Below are positions 1 to 6,183 of a DNA stretch of 7,082 nucleotides, piece after piece. Origin of the DNA: Desulfobacca acetoxidans (lineage in GTDB: Bacteria; Desulfobacterota; Desulfobaccia; Desulfobaccales; 0-14-0-80-60-11). The notes under the pieces are model-generated. The model did no database searches. It was not told the origin of the DNA and saw only the letters and a program-made list of their open reading frames with translations. The stretch is from positions 1 to 7,082 of the forward strand of contig DZCR01000158.1 of assembly GCA_022736495.1 (NCBI GenBank), given 5' to 3'. Position 1 is the stretch's first letter; every line of letters starts with the position of its first letter. Both the position numbers and the translations under genes were made by a program.

Positions 1-23
1 TCGAGGTTGACAACACAGGCTTT

Positions 24-1703
24 CTATTCCAGCAGCCAGGACTCATGGGTGTAGATGCTGAGGAGGGCCGGGTCAAGGATGGTGTTGATCCTTGGGTCCG
101 CGGTTTCAAGATCGCCTTTGCCGAATACCAGTTCGCTCCTGAATCCTTCCGGTGTGATGAACCGGGTGGGGACGGTGATGGAGAGATGCTCGATCCTTTC
201 CCTGATCTTTTCTTTTTTCAGGTTGGGGTGGAAGGCCATGAACCATCCCCAGTCGCCGAAGCTGGGCACGTTTTCATGAAAGGGAAGGATGGAAAGGCCT
301 GCGCTTTCAATGGTCCTCCCGATACACAGATAGCTTTCCCTTGCCAGATAGGGAGAGGTGGCCTGGACCACCATGAACCCGTGTTGAGACAGGTGAAGGG
401 TTGCCTTTTTATAGAATTCCCGTGCATACAGCTTGGTGAGTTCCGGCGAGGACGGGTCCGGAAGGTCAACGAGGATGATGTCAAAGAATCCCTGGACATG
501 GCCCAGGAATTTATCCGCATCCACGTTCATGACCCGGACCTCGGCCAGTTTTTGTGTGGCAAGGGGCTGGGAATGTGTTTTGCGGTTCACATCCATATAG
601 ACTCGCTTGCGGATACCCGGGGAAATGCCGTTTCCTTTCAGGGTGACGACCCGGGCGTCTTTGAAGGCGTCTTGGTTGATCCGGGTCAGGACGGGATGGG
701 TGGCGGCCAGATCCGTCATTTCAGGGTCCAGATCCACCAGGAGAACTTCCCGGACATCGTCATATTTCAGGACTTCCCTCAGGGCGCAGCCGTCGCCGCC
801 GCCCAGGATGAGAACCCGTTCCCTTAAGGGCGCCAGGTTCATGACCGGGTGGACCATGGGCTCGTGGTAGCGCTGTTCATCCGTGCTGCAGAACTGGAGG
901 TTGCCGTTCAGAAACAGCCGGACCTCATCCTGGGGTTTGTAATGGGTCAGGGTGATATGCTGGTATTGGGTGGTCTTGCTGAAGATCACCGGGTCATCGT
1001 ACAGGGGCTGCTCCAGCTTGATATTCCATTGCCGGTTGTTCAGATATCCGAAACAGACGGCGCCGAAGGTCAGGGCCATGATGAGGGGCAGGACCGGGCT
1101 TTTTTTGATAAGGGCTTTTTTTGAAAAATAGAAAAAGGTGATAACGGCCAGGGAAAAATTGGCCCCGGCGGTCAGAAAGGCTGCTTCCGTGATGGATGTA
1201 AACCTCAGCAGGATAAAGACATAGACCAGGGAGCCGATGAGGCTGCCGATATAATCCGCACTCAGGATGCTGCCCAGATTGGTGGACAATTCCCTGCTGA
1301 AATCATTGTTGATCCGGATAATGACGGGGATTTCCAGACCGATGAGGACCCCGATGAAACTGACGAAAAAATACAGGACCAGGATATAGTGGGCGGTATA
1401 ACTGTACGCCAGATAGGTCAGGGTGGGGGAGAAACCCCCGGCCAGGGCCAGGCTTGTCTCCACCCCGATAAAGGCGTAGATGAGAAAGGGTTTTGAAATC
1501 CGGGACTGGATCAGGCTGCCGAACCCCATCCAGAAGAGCATGAGGCCGATGACCATGGCCCATTGCTCAAAGGAATTGCCCAGGATCATGGAGGCCAGGC
1601 CGGCCTGGATATATTCCAGGATGATGCCGCAGGCGCCGCTGGCAAACATGCAGGCGCAAAGCAGAAAGGATGCGAAATTAATCGGTTTTCCGGTCCGGGC
1701 CAT
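24..1703 (-). CDS. Membrane-embedded spermidine-synthase-like aminopropyltransferase
   Basis: This 559-aa protein joins a hydrophobic N-terminal half (about seven membrane helices, roughly residues 8-31, 37-64, 74-98, 104-126, 145-167, 170-193, 203-221) to a SpeE-like catalytic domain (about 240-495). In SpeE the domain moves an aminopropyl group from decarboxylated S-adenosylmethionine to a polyamine. Visible signatures are LNGNLQF at 265-271, DEQRYHE at 275-281 (polyamine-side loop), the nucleotide-binding GGGDG at 301-305, the acidic strand end VDLD at 323-326, VDAD at 394-397, and VDLPDP at 412-417, whose D413 matches the catalytic aspartate. FGDWGW at 482-487 matches the late WGF-type motif. 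Residues about 355-389 form an insertion absent from E. coli SpeE. ATG lies 3 nt after the DUF350 stop with no clear Shine-Dalgarno, suggesting translational coupling. The gene ends at TAG, 23 nt from the window edge. The family call is firm. The acceptor substrate is unknown and could be something other than putrescine. Confidence 0.9.
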   Translation of the reverse strand: MARTGKPINFASFLLCACMFASGACGIILEYIQAGLASMILGNSFEQWAMVIGLMLFWMGFGSLIQSRISKPFLIYAFIGVETSLALAGGFSPTLTYLAYSYTAHYILVLYFFVSFIGVLIGLEIPVIIRINNDFSRELSTNLGSILSADYIGSLIGSLVYVFILLRFTSITEAAFLTAGANFSLAVITFFYFSKKALIKKSPVLPLIMALTFGAVCFGYLNNRQWNIKLEQPLYDDPVIFSKTTQYQHITLTHYKPQDEVRLFLNGNLQFCSTDEQRYHEPMVHPVMNLAPLRERVLILGGGDGCALREVLKYDDVREVLLVDLDPEMTDLAATHPVLTRINQDAFKDARVVTLKGNGISPGIRKRVYMDVNRKTHSQPLATQKLAEVRVMNVDADKFLGHVQGFFDIILVDLPDPSSPELTKLYAREFYKKATLHLSQHGFMVVQATSPYLARESYLCIGRTIESAGLSILPFHENVPSFGDWGWFMAFHPNLKKEKIRERIEHLSITVPTRFITPEGFRSELVFGKGDLETADPRINTILDPALLSIYTHESWLLE

Positions 1704-1706
1704 GGG

Positions 1707-2591
1707 TTACATGGAAAAGGCGATGATGATGGCGACGGCGTTTATGGCGCATTCCACCACGATCATGGCCGCCACGTTCCGGTCCTCCTTGATTTCCGTG
1801 GCAATGCTCGTGGTGGGCAGAAGCAGCCTGCCGATGACGGTCTTGAAGACCAGGAGCATGATGATGCCGTAGCCCGTGTACAGGCAGAAACTCAGGATAT
1901 CATGGGTCCATCCGGTAAAGGGTCCGGAAAGGCTGGCCATGAGGATGACGCCCAGGGCCATGAGGGTTCCCCCAAGCCCGATCCCGGCGGCCAGGTTATT
2001 GTTCTGGATCTCGCTTCTCACATTAAACGGGGTGGTCAGTTCATAGAAAAACCCGAAGACAAGGAGGGCCACCTGGCCCAGGATAAAAAAGAGGACCGCG
2101 CTGGCGATTCCTTCCATAAAGGTGCCGCCGGTTCCGGATATGGCCCCGTTCAGGATAAATCCCGTGGCCACGGACATCCCGGCTTCCACCATGCCCACGG
2201 CGGAATTGCCCCGGATTTTTTTTCCTTCCGCCGTGATGATGGTTTTGACGCATTCCTGGTCATTGCCGGTCTTGCCCAGCATGATAAAATCATTGACAAA
2301 CCGGGACGAAAACATGAATCCCGTAATGATCAGGCCGTCGATCATCAACTGGAAAAGATCGGGAAAAAATCCCTTTGAAGTCCCTCCCATGGCGCCGGAA
2401 AGGGCAACGGCAATGCCGAGGTACAGCCCTGCCCGTCTTAACCCCACGGCCACATTGCCCTCATCGATTTCCACATCATCATCAAATTCCCGGGTTCTCC
2501 AGTCATCCACTTTTTTGACCAGCCAGATAAAAAACACCCCCAGGATCACATAGATCAATCCCTGACCCAGACTTGCAACCATTTCCGCCAT
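1707..2591 (-). CDS. Tandem DUF350 multi-pass membrane protein
   Basis: This protein is 294 aa from the ATG chosen here. It is mostly hydrophobic, with about eight predicted membrane segments, and belongs to the DUF350 (YjfL-type) family of unknown function. The family motif, an Asn-x-Ala pair followed by a Gly-rich helix, appears four times (N46, N129, N199, N272), so the protein is two DUF350 units in one chain; E. coli YjfL, at about 130 aa, is one unit. A short acidic loop (FDDDVEIDEG, 36-45) precedes the first motif. An upstream in-frame GTG at 2597 would add two residues but sits only 3 nt from the GAGGAG at 2601-2606, while the ATG at 2591 has about 9 nt, so ATG is preferred. It lies 27 nt after the lipoprotein gene and 3 nt before the aminopropyltransferase gene. 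DUF350 genes recur beside polyamine-related enzymes in other bacteria. A pore or scaffold role is only a guess. Confidence 0.87.
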   Translation of the reverse strand: MAEMVASLGQGLIYVILGVFFIWLVKKVDDWRTREFDDDVEIDEGNVAVGLRRAGLYLGIAVALSGAMGGTSKGFFPDLFQLMIDGLIITGFMFSSRFVNDFIMLGKTGNDQECVKTIITAEGKKIRGNSAVGMVEAGMSVATGFILNGAISGTGGTFMEGIASAVLFFILGQVALLVFGFFYELTTPFNVRSEIQNNNLAAGIGLGGTLMALGVILMASLSGPFTGWTHDILSFCLYTGYGIIMLLVFKTVIGRLLLPTTSIATEIKEDRNVAAMIVVECAINAVAIIIAFSM

Positions 2592-2600
2592 ATTCACGTT

Positions 2601-2606
2601 CTCCTC
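2601..2606 (-). promoter_or_regulatory. Ribosome binding site deciding the DUF350 start
   Basis: GAGGAG on the minus strand is about 9 nt from the ATG at 2591 and only 3 nt from the in-frame GTG at 2597. Spacing favours ATG. Confidence 0.6.
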
Positions 2607-2618
2607 TCTGGAATTTTT

Positions 2619-4253
2619 TTATTTCCCTTTGCTGCCGGGTCCGCCGCCCCGGATGCCTTCACCCGCGCCCCGGACCGAGGGGGACCGTTCTTTGAAGCCG
2701 CCGCTCTGTGCAAAGGTTGTGCTTTGAAACCGGGGGGATTGCTTGACATAGGCCCCATGGGTCCCGTATTGGGGGATTCCGTTTTTTGTCTCCCCGAAAT
2801 AGGGCTTCTGGTAACGGTAATTGTTGTGCCAGCCATTCCAGGAATTATAATTGTAGAAAAAGGGCGGGGAGAAAAAAAGGCTGGAGAAAAGGGCGTATTT
2901 CCCATACCATGACCAGAAGCGGTCGCCGCTGGTGTCTTCCTTCCATTCCCCGTATTTCGGGTTGCCCACATAGGCCATGCCCGGCGGCGCGGCCTGGATC
3001 AGGCGGTCCTGTTCAAACATGCCGTAAGGTTTGGCCAGGATGGCCATGCCCAGGAATTCAAGATTGGCCTCATAAACGCTTTCATCCACCTGTTCCCAGC
3101 CGGTTTCTTTTGTTTCGCCGTTTTCTTCCAGGATGTATTGATGAAAATAGGTTTCTTTTATATCTTCCACATAAAAGGAGGCGGCATTGTGTCCCCTGGG
3201 CCACTGGTCCAGGGGGTTGATGGAAAGTTCCTTCCAGGCGTCCCCGATATTGCTTTTCAGATTCGATCCCATGAAACCCGCCGTGATGATGACGGCAATC
3301 TCATCCAGGTTCTCCTGGGCCAGGACCTCGTAAAGTTCCGGGCTCACCTCCCGCTGAAACGCCACCGTGACCGGATCATCATATTCCGCGTTCTCATCCC
3401 AGGATTCCCGCTTGATGGTGACGATATATTCTTCCTTCATGTCTTTCAGGATTTTGGTATAGCTTGAATAAAGCCCGGTCAGGTCCTTTGAAAGGGACGC
3501 CTCAAGGGTTTTCACCTGCTCAAGCCCGGTTGAAAGGGCTTTGGCGCTGTCCGTCAACAGGGCATAGTCAGCCTCGGCCCCGGATGTATGGCGCTCATAT
3601 TCAGCCTTTACCCGGCCCAGGTGGTCCAGGGAATCCGTGTCCAGCTTTGCCAGGGGGGCAAACCGGGCATTGATTTTTTCGGCCGTTTCCGGAAAGTCCA
3701 GAAGCCCTTTGGCCACCGGACCTTCTTTGATCCGGGCCGCGATTTCCCGAATGGTTGAGGCATCGGTCTTTGCACGGGAATGGAGGGTCCCGGCATTTTT
3801 CCGGGTGTCCAGGAGGGATGAAAGCCGGGAAGAAGGATACCGGTAAAGGTCTTCGGCATCCTTTAGGATCTGTTTGACCCTGGCCGTCTGCTTTTGGACT
3901 TCCGGGGCCAGTTCGGGTGTATTCTTTTTGACCAGGGGGGAAAGTTCCTTGTCATAGACCTCTTTTGCCCGGTTCAGGTCGTCCCTGGCCTGCTGGAATT
4001 TTGAAGGCCAGTCTTCCTTTAAGGCAAACCGTTCAAGGGATTTGAAATCGGAAGAGCCGGTTTGTCCCTCATATTTTTCCTGATGCTTATCCACCAGGGA
4101 AAGGCTTGTTTTTATGGCGCCGGGAAGGGATTCGGCCTCTTTTTTCAGCTCTTTGGGAAGACCGCTGCCGCATCCGGTCAAAAAGACCAGAAACCCCAGC
4201 AGGATCAGGCCTGTCAGGATTTTTTGAAACATGAATTCGGTTTTGCCGGCCAT
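2619..4253 (-). CDS. Large lipoprotein with helical region and aromatic/Gly-rich tail
   Basis: This 544-aa protein is not recognised as a named family. Residues 1-27 are a lipoprotein signal peptide: KILTGLILLGFLVFLTGC ends in an LTGC lipobox with C28 the lipidated residue. G29 at +2 is not the inner-membrane-retention Asp, so outer-membrane sorting is likely. Residues about 32-275 are charged, Lys/Glu/Leu-rich and helical, probably coiled coil. Residues about 276-425 look globular (YIVTIKRESWDE, an AVIITAGFMGSN stretch, then LGMAILAKPYGMFEQDR). An aromatic patch fills about 446-486 and the end is Gly/Arg/Ser-rich (515-544). The start at 4253 has AAAGGAG at 4264-4270 and lies 2 nt after the DUF4178 stop. 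The longer ORF to 4349 overlaps that gene and lacks support. The Gly-rich end and its position beside DUF350 recall DUF1190 lipoproteins (YjfM/YgiB), but similarity is too weak for a family call. Confidence 0.85.
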   Translation of the reverse strand: MAGKTEFMFQKILTGLILLGFLVFLTGCGSGLPKELKKEAESLPGAIKTSLSLVDKHQEKYEGQTGSSDFKSLERFALKEDWPSKFQQARDDLNRAKEVYDKELSPLVKKNTPELAPEVQKQTARVKQILKDAEDLYRYPSSRLSSLLDTRKNAGTLHSRAKTDASTIREIAARIKEGPVAKGLLDFPETAEKINARFAPLAKLDTDSLDHLGRVKAEYERHTSGAEADYALLTDSAKALSTGLEQVKTLEASLSKDLTGLYSSYTKILKDMKEEYIVTIKRESWDENAEYDDPVTVAFQREVSPELYEVLAQENLDEIAVIITAGFMGSNLKSNIGDAWKELSINPLDQWPRGHNAASFYVEDIKETYFHQYILEENGETKETGWEQVDESVYEANLEFLGMAILAKPYGMFEQDRLIQAAPPGMAYVGNPKYGEWKEDTSGDRFWSWYGKYALFSSLFFSPPFFYNYNSWNGWHNNYRYQKPYFGETKNGIPQYGTHGAYVKQSPRFQSTTFAQSGGFKERSPSVRGAGEGIRGGGPGSKGK

Positions 4254-4255
4254 CC

Positions 4256-4888
4256 CTAAACCTCTCCTTTGCTGATGAGGATCATATCCTTGGGGTCCAC
4301 CGGGCTTGAGGTATACATCCGGTATTCTTCCCGGCCGTCGTTTGACCATTCTTCAATGGTCAGAAAAAGGGTCCCGCCTTCATTTTCAAATTCATACATA
4401 TAGACCTTTTCTTCCTTGCCGTCCCTGGCATACAGGGAGGCCCAGTCATCCTCATAAAAAAAGCGTTCCCCGTTCGCCACCACCGTGTCTTTGGTGTCAG
4501 CGATTTCATCCAGGTCGTCCTCATCAATGGGCCCGCCCTCGTCATCCTTTAAATTCCGGAAGGAAAGCCGCTCCAGGGTCATGCAGACTTCCAGGACATC
4601 ATCAATTTCCCATTCAAAATAAACGGTTTCCCCGGTTTCAAGGCAGAGGCAGGTCAGTTCCGTAATAAAATACCCTTTTTTCTTTTTAAAATCATCCGAG
4701 GTTTCTTCATACCGGCCCAGGTCTTTTACCAGATAAGTTTTGCCCATATAGTCGAAAAATGAATTTTTTCCTGCATCCTTAAGGGTCAGGGCTGATTTGT
4801 CCGGGCCCGTGACAAGGGCCTGCCCGGACAGAGTCCGGATGGCGGAAAATCTTTCCCGGAATGATTTCTGTGTGGCCGTATCAAGCAT
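4256..4888 (-). CDS. DUF4178-type soluble protein
   Basis: This 210-aa protein has no signal peptide or membrane helix, is strongly acidic and is rich in beta-strand patterns. Two related halves are visible. The first has FFDYMGKTYLVKDLGRYEE (44-62) followed by a Tyr/Phe/Trp strand series ending FEWEIDD (91-97). The second has ERFFYEDDW (141-149), YMYEFENEGGTLFLTIEEW (163-181) and a closing EYRMYTSSPVDPKDM (168 onwards to about 202). The GK-x-Y-xV opening and the LxIExW...EYxxYxxxPVxPxDxxI ending fit the DUF4178 pattern as I know it; function is unknown. DUF4178 genes are commonly found near DUF350, TelA or PspA-type and spermidine-synthase-like genes. The start ATG has GGAGAG at 4893-4898. 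The 49-nt gap after the TelA-family gene is the largest in the run and holds an AT-rich stretch with no hairpin. The family call rests on pattern recognition and a profile search would settle it. Confidence 0.78.
   Translation of the reverse strand: MLDTATQKSFRERFSAIRTLSGQALVTGPDKSALTLKDAGKNSFFDYMGKTYLVKDLGRYEETSDDFKKKKGYFITELTCLCLETGETVYFEWEIDDVLEVCMTLERLSFRNLKDDEGGPIDEDDLDEIADTKDTVVANGERFFYEDDWASLYARDGKEEKVYMYEFENEGGTLFLTIEEWSNDGREEYRMYTSSPVDPKDMILISKGEV
4264..4270 (-). promoter_or_regulatory. Ribosome binding site deciding the lipoprotein start
   Basis: AAAGGAG, continued as GGAGAGG to 4261, lies inside the last codons of the DUF4178 gene, 7-10 nt before the ATG at 4253. It supports 4253 over the upstream in-frame start at 4349 and over the internal ATG at 4232, which has no such site. 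Confidence 0.7.
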
Positions 4889-4937
4889 GGATCTCTCCAG
4901 TTCTCTTAAATATTTTTTTTAAAAGGTTCCACCAGGA

Positions 4938-6170
4938 TCATTGGTCCCTGCGCCTGGCTGTCAGGGCGTCAGTCCTGGCCCTGAACCGGTCGTTCATCTG
5001 TCCCAGGGCGTTGGAACTCTGGGATGCAATGCTGATGGTTTCCCGGGAAATGAGGGCAAAGGTCTCAAAGGCCTGTTCATAGGTATTGCAGGCTTCTTCC
5101 AGGGCCTGGATATTCACGGTCATACTCTGGCTCATTTGAGCGCCCCTGATGGCGGCATCGCCAATGACCCTGGCCGTGTCCTTCATGGTTTCGGCCGCGG
5201 CCTGCTGGACCATGTCCAGATGTTTTAAGGTATCCATCTGCTGCTCAGCCGCCACCCGCACGGCCAGGGCGTTTTTAACGGCCGTGGAAAGAATCATGTC
5301 CGTTCTCTGGACCAGGCGTTTGACAAGGTGGGAGTTTCTCACCATCATTTCCCCGCCGAACCGGGTCTGGAGGTTGGAATTGTCAATGGTCTGAAGATCC
5401 ACCACGGCCATGGCCAGGTCACTGGTGAGGGTGGTGAGGGCTTCTTTGATCCTGGGGTCTTCCGCGGTTTTTAAGTGATCCATGAGTTTCTGCCAGATGA
5501 CCTGCCCCAGATAGATCTGCTCCTGGAGCCGGGGCTGGATTTCCTTTAAAGCATCGCAGATGACCGAGAGTTCTGCAGCATCAAAGGCCACCTGGTCGGC
5601 CTCATTCCTTAAATGCTCGCGGATGCCGTCGATGGTGGAATTCACGGTTTCCCGCCTTTCGGCAATGATTCTCAGGAGTTCGTCCCCCTTGGGCAGGCGG
5701 TTTACGGTTCTCGTGAAAAGGCCCAGCATCTTTGTCTGAAAAGGGGCCTCGGTTTTGGCCACCATGGTCGGGTTGACCTTGTCCAGCTCGGTTTTGATGG
5801 CCAGGATATTTTTTCCCACCGGAGAAGAGGCATCCGTGGCCACGCTTTTCAGCACTTGGCCCATTTTCCGGTCATAGAGGCTGACCTGGGCCTGGGTCTG
5901 CTCCATGATGTCCTGGCCCAGGCTGAATACAAAATTGCCCAGTTGCCAGTTGGAAGGATCCTGTTTTATTTTTTCAATAAATTCATCGGCTTTGGCTTCA
6001 ATGGCCTGGATATCCTGAACCGCCAGGTGTCTGGGCTGGACCGGGACAAGATTGGACGGGGCCTGGACCGGGGTCAGGGCGCCCTGACCGGAAACTTCCG
6101 TCACCTGGGCAAGGACGGGGGCCTTGGCCTGCCGGGCCACATTTTTGAGATCAGTGGTCATATCACTCAT
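4938..6170 (-). CDS. TelA-family (toxic anion resistance) helical protein
   Basis: This protein is 410 aa from the ATG chosen here, close to the family's usual 360-400. It is entirely helical with no membrane segment. After a Gln/Pro/Val-rich leader (about 15-48), the body follows the TelA layout: a D-x-I-Q-x-I-E helix near 53-60, a FSLGQDIMEQTQ segment (82-93), an S-P-V-G-K stretch (116-120), a basic LGLFTRTVNRLPKGDEL loop (149-165), then helices ending in DLQTIDNSN (258-266) and QRTDMILSTAVKNALAVR (288-305), the site of the family's late conserved helix. TelA proteins were named for tellurite resistance in a plasmid system; homologues are widespread and linked to membrane or cell-envelope stress, but the biochemical role is unsettled. 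An in-frame GTG at 6179 lies inside the AAAGG Shine-Dalgarno (6179-6183), so the ATG at 6170, 8 nt downstream, is the better start. The sequence is divergent, so a metal-resistance role should not be assumed. Confidence 0.8.
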   Translation of the reverse strand: MSDMTTDLKNVARQAKAPVLAQVTEVSGQGALTPVQAPSNLVPVQPRHLAVQDIQAIEAKADEFIEKIKQDPSNWQLGNFVFSLGQDIMEQTQAQVSLYDRKMGQVLKSVATDASSPVGKNILAIKTELDKVNPTMVAKTEAPFQTKMLGLFTRTVNRLPKGDELLRIIAERRETVNSTIDGIREHLRNEADQVAFDAAELSVICDALKEIQPRLQEQIYLGQVIWQKLMDHLKTAEDPRIKEALTTLTSDLAMAVVDLQTIDNSNLQTRFGGEMMVRNSHLVKRLVQRTDMILSTAVKNALAVRVAAEQQMDTLKHLDMVQQAAAETMKDTARVIGDAAIRGAQMSQSMTVNIQALEEACNTYEQAFETFALISRETISIASQSSNALGQMNDRFRARTDALTARRRDQ

Positions 6171-6178
6171 ATTCTTCA

Positions 6179-6183
6179 CCTTT
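6179..6183 (-). promoter_or_regulatory. Ribosome binding site deciding the TelA-family start
   Basis: AAAGG on the minus strand overlaps both the in-frame GTG at 6179 and the stop of the preceding gene. It is 8 nt before the ATG at 6170. The GTG cannot be initiated from this site, so the shorter protein is the better model. Confidence 0.6.

Noticed and set aside
1..23. Sequence after the last operon stop
   Set aside because: It is too short to show a terminator or next gene, and no hairpin is seen.
45..827. 260-aa plus-strand open frame
   Set aside because: It lies antisense to the catalytic domain of the aminopropyltransferase, whose motifs are clear. Its product is low-complexity with no recognisable domain, as expected of the shadow of a GC-rich gene.
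1563..2378. 271-aa plus-strand open frame
   Set aside because: It lies antisense to the DUF350 gene and spans the junction with the next gene. The Gly/His/Asp-rich product is typical of the reverse complement of a hydrophobic membrane protein.
4254..4349. N-terminal extension of the lipoprotein ORF
   Set aside because: It overlaps the DUF4178 coding region and would bury the lipoprotein signal peptide 32 residues inside the protein. The ATG at 4253 has a proper Shine-Dalgarno site.
4907..4924. AT-rich stretch with a T-run, possible terminator
   Set aside because: On the minus strand, the direction of transcription, the run is A rather than T, and no GC-rich hairpin precedes it. Plus-strand transcription is not expected here.
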